A stretch of DNA of 64,000 bases from Natrinema longum (GTDB lineage Archaea; Halobacteriota; Halobacteria; Halobacteriales; Natrialbaceae), in NCBI RefSeq assembly GCF_017352095.1, contig NZ_CP071463.1, positions 1,984,001 to 2,048,000 of the forward strand, written 5' to 3'. Position numbers and translations under genes: made by a program. Positions 1 through 8,120 of the stretch are shown here, in pieces. How positions within the stretch are numbered: position 1 is the first letter of the stretch; every line of letters starts with the position of its first letter. The notes beneath the pieces are model-generated. The model did not search any database. It saw nothing but the letters and a program-made list of their open reading frames with translations, and was not told where the DNA came from.

Positions 1-267
1 CGGGAAACAGCCGATCCACAGCCAGATCCCGACCGTGTAGCTGACCGGCCAGTGTTCGATGCGGGGCTGTTCGATCGGGAGCCGGAGCGAGGGCGGCAGC
101 GTCAGCCACGGAAACGACGGGTCGGGGACCGGGTTCGTCACGAGCGCCGCGAGACAGAGCCCCGTCCCGACGACGAGCCCGACGAGTCCGACCGCCGTAT
201 ACCGCTCGAGCCACCGCGGGACCGCGGGTCCTTCGGGACCAGCGACCGCCGTGCTAGTGCTGGACAT
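1..267 (-). CDS. Membrane protein of unknown function, C-terminus outside window
   Basis: The reading frame opens at an ATG (complement of 265-267) and runs off the left edge, so 89 residues are visible. After about 18 polar residues there is one clear membrane segment rich in Val, Gly and Leu (about residues 22-43), then a Pro-rich linker with charged residues and a second hydrophobic stretch beginning at the edge. It lies 10 bases downstream of the SHOCT-protein stop on the same strand, so the two are probably co-transcribed. The metal-resistance genes to the right suggest a link to metal handling, but nothing in the visible sequence shows a ligand or catalytic site. I do not recognise the family. 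Confidence 0.6.
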   Translation of the reverse strand, partial: MSSTSTAVAGPEGPAVPRWLERYTAVGLVGLVVGTGLCLAALVTNPVPDPSFPWLTLPPSLRLPIEQPRIEHWPVSYTVGIWLWIGCFP

Positions 268-277
268 CGGCCCCCGC

Positions 278-646
278 TTACTCGTTTCGTTCGAGCACGT
301 TTCGCCGCTGTTCGTACTCCTCGTCGCTCAGTTCGCCGCGAGCGTACGCCGCCCGCAGTTCCTCGAGCGCCCGGTCGGTGCCGTCCGTCCCGGCGATCGC
401 CCGGTAGACGAGGTAGCCGCCGCCGACGACGGCGGCGACGAACAGGAGCTGCACCAGACCGGCTGCGAGCGGCAGCCAGCCGGGTGCCGTTCCGCCGCCC
501 CACATGCCGTGGCCCCACATGCCGCCCATCATCGGGCCGAATCCCATCGTTCCGAACCCCATGAACGCCATCGGCAGTACCACGAGGGCACCGATGGCGA
601 CGAGGACGATCGTGGCGAGTCGCGTGTTGCGTGTGTCAGTTGCCAT
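278..646 (-). CDS. SHOCT domain membrane protein
   Basis: This 122-residue protein has two membrane segments (about 10-32 and 57-83). Between them is a Gly/Met/Trp/His-rich loop (motifs such as GPMMGGMWGHGMWGGG), and the C-terminus is a short SHOCT domain (about 90-120) with the typical pattern ending LSDEEYEQRRNVLE. SHOCT domains are small oligomerisation or anchoring modules; their partner here is unknown. The Met- and His-rich loop would suit soft-metal binding and fits the copper genes that follow, but that is inference. The ATG at 646 is the natural start and the gene leads a two-gene minus-strand unit. Confidence 0.8.
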   Translation of the reverse strand: MATDTRNTRLATIVLVAIGALVVLPMAFMGFGTMGFGPMMGGMWGHGMWGGGTAPGWLPLAAGLVQLLFVAAVVGGGYLVYRAIAGTDGTDRALEELRAAYARGELSDEEYEQRRNVLERNE

Positions 647-1052
647 GAGTTCTCACCGGTGACGGAACGGTCCGCCTCCGGCTAGAGATAGGGGCTCGTG
701 ACTCAATGCGATTATCACTTGGAATCCAATGTTTGAGCGTCGACCCCACTTCGAATTTCACAGTTCTATTCCCGGAAACTGGTGTTATCGAACCGCGATT
801 CGTCGATGTCACAGTGTGGCGTTCACCGCCCGATCGGGGTTTCGAAGCGAGGCGGCCACAAAGGGACGATGCTGGAAATCCGGAATCACCGCTTAGATCC
901 CCGAAACGGGGCGCTGAGACGCCGACGGGCGGTCGGTACCGTGCCACCGAAGCGCGGTTCGGCGACCGCTTTCGACTCCGTCGTTTCGGACCGGGAACCC
1001 CACCGGTTTTCCAAGGGAAATCGCAATAGCCGATTCCCACGACGTCTTACAC
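647..1052. other. Intergenic region between divergent metal-locus genes
   Basis: No convincing gene is present; the open frames lack haloarchaeal codon bias and known motifs. It contains a perfect palindrome TTGGAATCCAA at 719-729 and a TTTTCCAAGGGAAAT stretch at 1007-1021. Both resemble the TTCCAAAG motif found twice in the copZ/regulator/copA intergenic regions, so it may hold operators for the SHOCT unit and the permease gene. Confidence 0.4.
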
Positions 1053-2450
1053 ATGGAACCAGCACTCGTCCAGGGCGTCCTCGAGTCGCTCCGGATCGGC
1101 GTCGGCTTCCTCTGGACGGCCGCGTGGGCGATCATCATGGGGCTCGCGATTACGAGTCTCGTGCAGGTCTACGTCTCGAAGGAGCGAATGGCACGCGTGC
1201 TCGGGGAGAGCGACCTCTCGAGTCTGACGAAGGCGACGGCGTTCGGCGCGGCGAGCAGCGGCTGTAGCTTCGGTGCCGTCGCAATCGGCAAGGGACTGTT
1301 CGCGAAGGGCGCGCACGCGGTCAATTTCCTCGCGTTCATGTTCGCGTCGACGAACCTCATCGTCGAACTCGGATTGATGATCCTGCTCCTGCTGGGGTGG
1401 GAGTTCCTCGTCGCGGAACTCCTCGGCGGACTCGTCCTCATCGCGGTCATGGCCGTCATCGTCCGCCTGACCCTTCCGGAGACGCTGTTCGAAGAGGTCC
1501 GCGCGGAACTCGAGCGCGAGGACCGCGAGAGCGGCGGGATGACGGACCCGACCTGCGGCATGGAGGGATCGGACGAACACGCGATCGTGACCGACGGCGG
1601 CGAAACGTTGCGGTTCTGCTCCGAGGGCTGTCTCGAAACCTATCGGCAGCAGACGGCAAGCAGCGGCGCGTGGCACGACGACCTCCGGTCGTGGGGCGGC
1701 TGGTACAAACTCGGGAATCAGTACCGCAAGGAGTGGTCGATGATCTGGACGGACGTCGTCGCGGGGTTTCTCGTCTCGGGCTTTGTCATCGTCTTCGTCC
1801 CGCAGTGGGTCTGGAACGCGCTCTTTCTCGAAGGCGATGGCCTGCTCGTGACCGCCGAGAACGCGGTCATGGGCGTCGCGATCGCCGTCATCAGCTTCGT
1901 CGGGAGCATGGGGAACGTCCCCTTCGCGGTCGCCCTCTGGGGTGGCGGGATCAGTTTCGCCGGCGTCATCGCGTTCGTCTACGCCGATCTCATCACGATT
2001 CCGGTGTTGAACGTCTACCGGAAGTACTACGGCTGGACGGTCATGCTGTACATCCTCGGCGTCTTCTTCGTGACGATGGCCTTCACTGGCTTTCTCATGG
2101 AACTGCTCTTCGACGCGCTCGGTATCGTCCCGAACCTGGCCGGCGGCGAGACGGCGACCGAGCAGCGGTACTTCGAGGTGAACTACACCTTCTACCTCAA
2201 TCTCGTCGCGTTCGGGCTCTCCGGGTTCCTCCTGTACGTGTACCGTCGCGGCCTCGGTGCCCCCGGCGGGTACCGTGATCCGGTCTGTGGGATGCGCACC
2301 GACGACGACGGCCCGACGGCCACGCACGACGGCGAGACCTATCACTTCTGTTCGAATTCCTGTAAGCGGGCGTTCGAGGACGCTCCGGCGGACTTCGCGG
2401 CGCACTCGCCACGCGTTTCGGATGCCGACTCGTCGCACGATCATCACTGA
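1053..2450 (+). CDS. Permease (DUF318-type) with two YHS metal-binding domains, likely metal efflux
   Basis: This 465-residue polytopic protein has an N-terminal membrane block (residues 10-140) with the permease motif SSGCSFGAVAIGKG around Cys71. A soluble YHS/TRASH-type domain follows at about 163-200 (DPTCGM, then FCSEGC). A second membrane block spans 230-400, and another YHS domain lies at 408-445 (DPVCGM, then FCSNSC). The C-terminus is His-rich (ends SSHDHH). Permeases of this type are known from Cu/Zn efflux and arsenical-transport clusters. The YHS domains probably bind or sense the metal, which is inference. Chaperone, TRASH regulator and CopA next door support a role in copper or related metal export. 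The ATG at 1053 precedes the first membrane helix directly. Confidence 0.8.
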   Translation: MEPALVQGVLESLRIGVGFLWTAAWAIIMGLAITSLVQVYVSKERMARVLGESDLSSLTKATAFGAASSGCSFGAVAIGKGLFAKGAHAVNFLAFMFASTNLIVELGLMILLLLGWEFLVAELLGGLVLIAVMAVIVRLTLPETLFEEVRAELEREDRESGGMTDPTCGMEGSDEHAIVTDGGETLRFCSEGCLETYRQQTASSGAWHDDLRSWGGWYKLGNQYRKEWSMIWTDVVAGFLVSGFVIVFVPQWVWNALFLEGDGLLVTAENAVMGVAIAVISFVGSMGNVPFAVALWGGGISFAGVIAFVYADLITIPVLNVYRKYYGWTVMLYILGVFFVTMAFTGFLMELLFDALGIVPNLAGGETATEQRYFEVNYTFYLNLVAFGLSGFLLYVYRRGLGAPGGYRDPVCGMRTDDDGPTATHDGETYHFCSNSCKRAFEDAPADFAAHSPRVSDADSSHDHH

Positions 2451-2580
2451 CGCCGCTGGCAGTCAGTCGCTGTAACACGGGCGTTTTCCGACGGGTTCCG
2501 GCATCGATCCCGGACCCACGGATCGGGCGGCAGTGTCCGTCGCCGTCGCGATACGAACGTCCCCGCGACTCGAGTGCTCT

Positions 2581-2778
2581 CTACGCCGACGCGTCGTAGC
2601 CGGCGTCGTCGACCGCGCTGACGAGCGTCTGAGTCTTCACGTCGCCCTCGACGATGGCCCGGTCCGCCTCGCGGTCGACCTCGACCGACTCGACGCCCGC
2701 GACGTCCTCGAGTGCGTCGCCGACGGTCTGCTCGCAGTGTTCACAGGACATTCCTTCCACGGTAATGGTCTGACTCAT
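2581..2778 (-). CDS. copZ: Heavy-metal-associated (HMA) copper chaperone, CopZ-like
   Basis: A 65-residue single HMA domain with the metal-binding motif GMSCEHC (Cys12 and Cys15) and the ferredoxin-like pattern expected of Atx1/CopZ chaperones. Such proteins carry Cu(I) in the cytoplasm and pass it to the HMA domains of CopA. It is transcribed divergently from the TRASH regulator, with copA just beyond, so its likely partner is the ATPase at 3578-6169. The ATG at 2778 sets the normal family length; longer upstream frames add unrelated sequence. Confidence 0.88.
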   Translation of the reverse strand: MSQTITVEGMSCEHCEQTVGDALEDVAGVESVEVDREADRAIVEGDVKTQTLVSAVDDAGYDASA

Positions 2779-2845
2779 ACGAGAGTATACGAGAGCCCGT
2801 TCTTTGTGCGTTACTGCTTTCGACGCTATATCAACTGCGGGATGT

Positions 2846-2864
2846 GCTTTGACTTCCAAAGAAA
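2846..2864. promoter_or_regulatory. Candidate metal-regulator operator between copZ and the TRASH regulator
   Basis: The sequence GCTTTGACTTCCAAAGAAA contains the inverted repeat CTTTG-N5-CAAAG. Its two halves, GCTTTGACTT and TTCCAAAGAAA, both recur at 3501-3533 before copA. It lies in the divergent promoter region of copZ and the regulator gene. Assignment as the binding site of the adjacent Lrp/TRASH protein is inference. Confidence 0.45.
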
Positions 2865-2905
2865 TTTCCGCCACGCTCTTTGATCGTCGGGCACAACGGG
2901 GCGCT

Positions 2906-3493
2906 ATGCGCGATCTCGACGAAACCGACATGGAAATCCTGCGACTGCTGGGCGACGACGCGCGGCGACCGTACAGCGAGCTCGCCGAGGCGGTCGACCT
3001 CTCCGGGCCGGCGGTCTCCGACCGCGTCGAGCGCCTCGAGGAGACCGGGATCATCGAGCGCTTTACCGTCGCCGTCGACCAGTCTCAACTTCGGGCGGGT
3101 GTCCCAATATTCGTGCAAGCGACTGTACCCGCGGAGACGGTCAGCGACTGCAAAACGGCCGTCATGGACGCCGACGCGGTCGAACACGTGTTCGTCACGG
3201 CCGACGGCGATGTCTGGTTCTACGCTCGCGCACAGATCCAGCGGGTTCACGAGTGGCTCGAGGGACTCTTTCCCGCCGAGGCCGTCGAGTACGACGTGAC
3301 GCTGGTCGACGACGCCGAGTGGACGCCCTCGCTCGACGGAACGGCGTTCGCGCTCACCTGCGCGGAGTGTGGCAACACCGTCGACAACGAGGGCGAATCG
3401 ACCCGCATCGACGGCGAGGTATATCACTTCTGCTGTTCGTCCTGCGAGAGTCGCTTCGAGAGCCGATACGATCGACTCGAGGAGGGTGCCTGA
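2906..3493 (+). CDS. Lrp/AsnC-type transcriptional regulator with C-terminal TRASH metal-sensing domain
   Basis: The 195-residue protein begins with an AsnC/Lrp winged helix (about 1-60; LDETDMEILRLLGDDARRPY). An effector-like middle region (about 70-145) and a C-terminal TRASH domain (from Cys152) follow, with CAEC and then FCCSSC as probable metal ligands. This architecture matches the Halobacterium copper regulator VNG1179C, which controls a copper ATPase; the same role is inferred here because copZ and copA flank it. I chose ATG 2906 because the DNA-binding domain starts at once; the longer frame to 2804 adds 34 residues with no homology and overlaps the candidate operator. Confidence 0.88.
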   Translation: MRDLDETDMEILRLLGDDARRPYSELAEAVDLSGPAVSDRVERLEETGIIERFTVAVDQSQLRAGVPIFVQATVPAETVSDCKTAVMDADAVEHVFVTADGDVWFYARAQIQRVHEWLEGLFPAEAVEYDVTLVDDAEWTPSLDGTAFALTCAECGNTVDNEGESTRIDGEVYHFCCSSCESRFESRYDRLEEGA

Positions 3494-3500
3494 GTTTCGA

Positions 3501-3533
3501 TTCCAAAGAAAGACGCTCGATGAGCTTTGACTT
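3501..3533. promoter_or_regulatory. Candidate operator upstream of copA
   Basis: TTCCAAAGAAA (3501-3511) and GCTTTGACTT (3524-3533) repeat, in swapped order, both halves of the motif at 2846-2864. They lie 45-77 bases before the copA start, where a metal-responsive regulator could act. No binding evidence is available. Confidence 0.45.
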
Positions 3534-3577
3534 GTGACCAGTAAAGGGGGTAAGACGGGAGCCCCTACTAGCCAGTA

Positions 3578-6169
3578 ATGAGTACCCGAACTGCACGGCT
3601 GGACATTCGGGGCATGAGCTGTGCGAACTGTTCGCAGACGATCAGCGATGCCCTGGAGTCCCTCGACGGCGTGACGGAGGCGACCGCCAACTTCGCCACC
3701 GACGAGGGAACGGTCGAGTACGACCCCGAGGTGGTGTCGCTCGCCGAGATCTACGACACGATCGAAGACGCCGGCTACAGCGCCGACCGCGCGAGTCGCT
3801 CGATCGGGATCACGGACATGAGCTGTGCGAACTGTGCCGAGACGAACGAGTCGGCACTGGAGTCCGTGCCGGGCGTCATCGACGCGGAAGTCAACTACGC
3901 GACCGACGAGGCAACCGTCGCGTACAATCCCGGAGCCGTCTCGCTCGAGTCGCTCTACGATGCGATCGAGGAGGCCGGCTACACGCCCGTCCGCGACGAC
4001 GGCGGCGAGGAGTCCGACCAGGACCGTCGCGACGCGGCCCGGCAGGCCGAAATCCGCAAGCAACTCCGGCTGACGATCTTCGGTGCCGTCCTGTCGGCCC
4101 CGTTCCTGTTCTTCCTCGCCGACAAGTTCCTGCTCGGAGGTGCGTACGTTCCCGAGGACGTCTTCGGCGTCAGGTTCGGCTGGATCGAGTTCCTGCTCGC
4201 CACGCCCGTCTACGTCGTGCTCGGGCGCGAGTTCCTCACGAACTCGTATACGGCGCTCGCCAAAAACCGGACCGCCAATATGGACGTCCTGATCGCGCTT
4301 GGCTCCTCGACGGCGTACGTCTACAGCCTCGTCGTCTTGCTGGACGTGATCGCGGGGGACGTTTACTTCGACACCGCCGCCCTGATCCTCGTGTTCATCA
4401 CGCTTGGCAACTACCTCGAGGCCCGCTCGAAGGGCCAGGCCGGCGACGCCCTCCGAAAGCTCCTCGAGATGGAGGCCGAGACGGCGACGCTGGTCGACGA
4501 GGACGGTATCGAAGAGGAGGTGCCACTCGAGGACGTCGCGGTCGGCGACCGGATGAAGGTTCGGCCGGGCGAGAAGGTGCCGACCGACGGCGTCGTCGTG
4601 GACGGCCAGTCCGCGGTCGACGAGTCGATGGTGACCGGCGAGTCCGTCCCCGTCGAGAAGGAGGGCGGCGACGAGGTGATCGGCTCGACGATCAACGAGA
4701 ACGGCGTGCTGGTCGTCGAGGCGACGAAGGTCGGCGAGGACACGGCACTGCAGGGGATCGTCCAGACGGTCAAGGAAGCCCAGTCGCGGCAGCCGGAGAT
4801 CCAGAACCTCGCGGACCGCATCTCGGCGTACTTCGTCCCCGCGGTCATCCTGAACGCGGCGTTCTGGGCGCTGGTCTGGTACCTCTTCCCCGAGGTGCTG
4901 GCCGGCATCGTCGGCGCGCTCCCGCTGTGGGGGCTGGTCGGCGGCGGTCCGGTGACCCTCTCGACGTTCGAGTTCGCCGTCGTCGTCTTCGCGTCCGCAG
5001 TCCTCATCGCCTGTCCCTGTGCGCTCGGGCTGGCGACGCCCGCCGCGACGATGGTCGGCAGCACCCTCGGCGCGCAAAACGGCGTCCTGTTCAAGGGCGG
5101 TGACATCCTGGAGCGCGCGAAGGACATCGACACCGTCGTCTTCGACAAGACCGGCACCCTGACGACCGGCGAGATGACGCTGACCGACGTCGTCGCGCTC
5201 GAGGGCGAGGCGGCCGCGGCGGACGGCGGCGAGACGGCGGCCGACGGCGGGGCGGTAGTGACCCGCGAGTCGCTCGACGAGAGCGAGGTCCTCCGCTTCG
5301 CTGCCAGCGCCGAGCGCGACAGCGAACACCCGCTCGCGCAGGCCATCGTCGAGGGCGCTGAAGAGCGGGGCCTCGAGCTCACCGACCCCGACGACTTCGA
5401 GAACGTCCCCGGACAGGGCGTCCGGACGACCGTCGCAGGCCGCGAGGTGCTGGTCGGCAACCGGCGGCTGCTGGAATCCAACGGCGTCGATCCCGCGCCC
5501 GCCGAAGCGGAGATGGAACGCCTCGAGCGGGAGGGCAAGACGGCGATGCTGGTCGCGGTCGACGGCGCGGTCGCGGGCGTGGTCGCGGACGCCGACACCG
5601 TCAAGGAGAGTTCGGCCAAGGCGGTCGCGGCCCTGCGAGAACGCGATCTCGACGTCATGCTGATCACCGGCGACAACGAGCGGACGGCCCGTGCCGTCGC
5701 CGAGCGGGTCGGAATCGATCCGAACGACGTTCGGGCGGGCGTTCTCCCCGAAGACAAGGCCGACGCCGTCGAGGACATTCAGTCGACGGGCCGCAAGGCG
5801 ATGATGGTCGGTGACGGCGTCAACGACGCGCCGGCGCTGGCCGTCGCACACGTCGGCACGGCGATCGGCTCGGGGACGGACGTGGCCATCGAGGCCGCCG
5901 ACGTGACCCTGATGCGAGACGATCCGCTCGACGTGGTGAAGGCGATTCGGATCTCCGAGGCGACGCTGGCGAAGATCAAGCAGAACCTCGTCTGGGCGCT
6001 TGGTTACAACACGACGCTGATTCCACTGGCTTCGCTTGGCTTGCTCCAGCCGGTCCTCGCGGCCGGCGCGATGGCGTTGTCCTCGGTGTCGGTGCTCTCG
6101 AACAGCCTGCTGTTCCGCCGGTACACGCCGGATCACGACTACGAACTGTTCGGTCGGCTCCGGCGCTGA
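3578..6169 (+). CDS. copA: Copper-exporting P1B-type ATPase CopA
   Basis: An 863-residue P-type ATPase. Two N-terminal HMA domains carry GMSCANC (Cys15/Cys18) and DMSCANC (Cys83/Cys86). The membrane domain follows, with actuator motif TGES, the transmembrane CPC motif (Cys479, Cys481) that marks copper/silver pumps, the phosphorylation site DKTGT (Asp523), an HP motif (SEHPLA) and the hinge [10 protein letters not shown]. It exports Cu(I) from the cytoplasm using ATP and is normally loaded by CopZ. An acidic, Ala/Gly-rich insertion occurs after the phosphorylation site (roughly residues 540-560). The gene follows the regulator by 84 bases, with candidate operator sequences between. The start at 3578 directly precedes the first HMA domain. 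Confidence 0.95.
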   Translation: MSTRTARLDIRGMSCANCSQTISDALESLDGVTEATANFATDEGTVEYDPEVVSLAEIYDTIEDAGYSADRASRSIGITDMSCANCAETNESALESVPGVIDAEVNYATDEATVAYNPGAVSLESLYDAIEEAGYTPVRDDGGEESDQDRRDAARQAEIRKQLRLTIFGAVLSAPFLFFLADKFLLGGAYVPEDVFGVRFGWIEFLLATPVYVVLGREFLTNSYTALAKNRTANMDVLIALGSSTAYVYSLVVLLDVIAGDVYFDTAALILVFITLGNYLEARSKGQAGDALRKLLEMEAETATLVDEDGIEEEVPLEDVAVGDRMKVRPGEKVPTDGVVVDGQSAVDESMVTGESVPVEKEGGDEVIGSTINENGVLVVEATKVGEDTALQGIVQTVKEAQSRQPEIQNLADRISAYFVPAVILNAAFWALVWYLFPEVLAGIVGALPLWGLVGGGPVTLSTFEFAVVVFASAVLIACPCALGLATPAATMVGSTLGAQNGVLFKGGDILERAKDIDTVVFDKTGTLTTGEMTLTDVVALEGEAAAADGGETAADGGAVVTRESLDESEVLRFAASAERDSEHPLAQAIVEGAEERGLELTDPDDFENVPGQGVRTTVAGREVLVGNRRLLESNGVDPAPAEAEMERLEREGKTAMLVAVDGAVAGVVADADTVKESSAKAVAALRERDLDVMLITGDNERTARAVAERVGIDPNDVRAGVLPEDKADAVEDIQSTGRKAMMVGDGVNDAPALAVAHVGTAIGSGTDVAIEAADVTLMRDDPLDVVKAIRISEATLAKIKQNLVWALGYNTTLIPLASLGLLQPVLAAGAMALSSVSVLSNSLLFRRYTPDHDYELFGRLRR

Positions 6170-6298
6170 TCGGGCGTCCGGCAGTCCGTCGATCCGCTCG
6201 AAAACCAGCGTTCGATCGCATCGTGGGACTCGGTGTCTGTCGGTCGCCGCTATGGTGAGGTCGTCGCCGCGGCGTCGATCGAAGCGACGGTGGTCGCG

Positions 6299-7105
6299 TT
6301 AGTCGTCTCGCGAGTCCGCTTTGGCCTCACCGGTTCCGTCACCGTCGCCGTCGCCTTTCTCGTCGTCCTCGTCTTTCGTTTCCTCGCCAACATCGTCGAT
6401 CTCGACGTCGTCGCCCGTTCCGCTCTGGCTGATCACCGGCTTGAGGATGTACTTCCCGCTCTTACCGGCCTTATGGGGCGCGATGTCGTAGACGAAGTCG
6501 ACCGATTCGTTGTCGCCGATGGTGAATTTCCTGTCCAGCTGGAGTTTGCTGCTCGGCAGTTTCACCCTCGTCGTGCTCCCGTCGGTCAGGACGCCTTCGG
6601 TGTCGCTGACGTAGATGAAGACCGTCTCGTAGTCGCCGGCCGGGAGTTCGAATTCGTCGATCATCGACGCGTTCGAGCCCTTCAGTTCGGTGAGGTCGAC
6701 CGTCCGTTCGTCGACGTCGTACTCGGTCCACTCGTCCCCTTCCTCGTCTCTCTCATCGTCCGCTTTCTGGTCGCCTTCCGTCCGTTCTTCCCGCTCGCCG
6801 TCGGTCTCGTTTTCAGCGTCGTCGGCTTCGGATTCGGTTTCGGCGTCCCCGTCGGAACCGTCGGACAACTCGCCGCCCTTCTTGAAGCCGACTTCCGTGA
6901 TCGTCACGTTGAGGTGTTCGAAATCGTCGATTGCGTTCGGCTCGTCGCTGACGTAGAACGCGGCCGTCCCCGTTCCCGCGCTCGAGTCCGTCACGGACGA
7001 GTCGTCTGCCGAATCGGTTCTCAGGCCCCCACCCATGCCACCGGCACAGCCGGCGATGGCGACGAGGGTCGCAACGAGTATCAGTTGGATCGTCCGTCCG
7101 TTCAT
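6299..7105 (-). CDS. DUF4382 domain secreted lipoprotein
   Basis: A 268-residue protein with a signal peptide ending in a lipobox (VAIAGC, lipidated Cys at about 20). A DUF4382 domain follows (about 48-225), with the family start GTAAFYVSDEPNAIDDFEHL and later the conserved PAGDYETVFIYVSD region. A highly acidic, low-complexity insert (about 85-125, Asp/Glu/Ser) splits the domain and the C-terminus is also acidic, as is common for haloarchaeal surface proteins. It is anchored outside the cytoplasmic membrane; function unknown. The gene stands alone, separated from the next minus-strand gene by a palindromic repeat. Confidence 0.8.
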   Translation of the reverse strand: MNGRTIQLILVATLVAIAGCAGGMGGGLRTDSADDSSVTDSSAGTGTAAFYVSDEPNAIDDFEHLNVTITEVGFKKGGELSDGSDGDAETESEADDAENETDGEREERTEGDQKADDERDEEGDEWTEYDVDERTVDLTELKGSNASMIDEFELPAGDYETVFIYVSDTEGVLTDGSTTRVKLPSSKLQLDRKFTIGDNESVDFVYDIAPHKAGKSGKYILKPVISQSGTGDDVEIDDVGEETKDEDDEKGDGDGDGTGEAKADSRDD

Positions 7106-7217
7106 ATCCGGCGACAGTCAGTATGAGGCGAAAAAGGGGTCGGATGATTGGATCCGTTCGTATCGTTCAGCGGTTCCGAAAGTCGGCAAAACGGTGGGTC
7201 GACTGCTGCGCGGTGAG

Positions 7218-7301
7218 TCAGACGGTCTCCTGTCCGTCAGTGCCGGTGGGGCCGGGACCGCCCTGCGGTCCCACCGGGAATCGGGACAGCAAACCGTCTC
7301 A
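7218..7301. repeat. Dispersed stop-codon-associated palindromic repeat, copy 1
   Basis: An 84-base imperfect palindrome with related ends (TCAGACGGTCTCCTGTC at the left; complement of the right end TGAGACGGTTTGCTGTC) and an inner GGTGGG...CCCACC stem. Its right three bases are the TGA stop codon of the SpoIIM-like gene. Similar copies lie at 12643, 21887, 32433 and 41580. Confidence 0.85.
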
Positions 7302-7973
7302 GGACGACGTGCCGAGTTGCTCGAGCCGTTCGGCGAACAGGGTCTCGAGCAGCGCGGGCGTGACGAAGGCTTCGACGAAGGCGGCCACGACCAGCAGCAG
7401 CCAGCCGACGAGAACGAGGATCCCGGTCCGGTAGAGGTAGGGCTTCGTGAAGACCGCGTTTCGGCTGCCGCGAATCCGCTGGCCGAACCGATACAGCAAC
7501 CGGAACCCGACGCCGGCGGCGATGAAGAGGGCCGGCAGCTCGAAGATTCCGTGGGGGAGCAACCCGACGAGGATGTAATCGAGGCCAACGTCCCTGGTGA
7601 TGAACGCGCCGATATTTCCGACGATGACCCCGTTGAATACCATCGCCCAGACCGTCAGGAGGCCAAGCGTCACCACGCCCAGAATCGACAGCAGGAACGC
7701 GCGGGTGTTGTTCACGAGCAAGAATTGCGCCAGCTCGAGCCGGCTCTGACCGCCGATATCCGGGAAGAGCGGCTCCCCGACCAGCTCTTGGATGATCTCG
7801 AGCAGGTTGTAGCCGGCGAGCATGAGGACGACGCCGATCACGATCCCGAACGCGAACAGGCCGGCGGCGAACCCGACGTACCGCCTGTGCTCGCTCCAGG
7901 CGTCTGCGAGGGCGACCTGGGGAGGATACCCTCCCTCGCGGCGCTTCCCCTCGCGCTCTAACCCTGAGTCCAT
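7299..7973 (-). CDS. Stage II sporulation protein M-like (DUF95) membrane protein
   Basis: A 224-residue polytopic membrane protein of the SpoIIM/DUF95 family. The first helix starts near residue 31, and four to five more end near 205. The typical family region with an NNTRAF motif and GLLPHGIFELPALF in the middle is clear. SpoIIM-like proteins are widespread outside sporulating bacteria; their archaeal role is unknown, possibly membrane remodelling. ATG 7973 is chosen over much longer frames because a TATA-like element lies 27 bases upstream and the upstream frame reads through the neighbouring promoter. Its stop codon overlaps the palindromic repeat copy 1. Confidence 0.85.
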   Translation of the reverse strand: MDSGLEREGKRREGGYPPQVALADAWSEHRRYVGFAAGLFAFGIVIGVVLMLAGYNLLEIIQELVGEPLFPDIGGQSRLELAQFLLVNNTRAFLLSILGVVTLGLLTVWAMVFNGVIVGNIGAFITRDVGLDYILVGLLPHGIFELPALFIAAGVGFRLLYRFGQRIRGSRNAVFTKPYLYRTGILVLVGWLLLVVAAFVEAFVTPALLETLFAERLEQLGTSS

Positions 7974-7995
7974 ACGGATACGTCTCCGACAGAAG

Positions 7996-8003
7996 ATATA
8001 AAT
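7996..8003 (-). promoter_or_regulatory. TATA-like box for the SpoIIM-like gene
   Basis: On the minus strand the sequence reads ATTTATAT, centred 27 bases before the ATG at 7973, so transcription would start at or next to the start codon, giving a leaderless mRNA. Confidence 0.55.
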
Positions 8004-8120
8004 CCAGTGACTCGTCTCGGCACACGTCCCGGTGACCCCCCTCGAGTCACACCCCGTGACACCCGCCTCGCCCGCCCGTGAATCGACACCATAAGGCCGC
8101 CCGACGAGAACTGTGTGCCA

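Noticed and set aside
706-1029. 107-codon frame upstream of the permease
   Set aside because: It lacks typical codon bias and motifs, and overlaps the probable promoter/operator region.
2831-6136. An 1101-codon open frame antisense to copA
   Set aside because: In GC-rich haloarchaeal DNA the strand opposite a gene is often free of stops. The translation is Arg/Asp/Val-rich, has no domains, and copA has all its motifs on the plus strand.
7218-7301. Palindromic repeats as simple intrinsic terminators
   Set aside because: No T-tract follows the hairpins, and the copies share sequence well beyond the stem, so a dispersed repeat family is the better description, though a 3'-end role remains possible.
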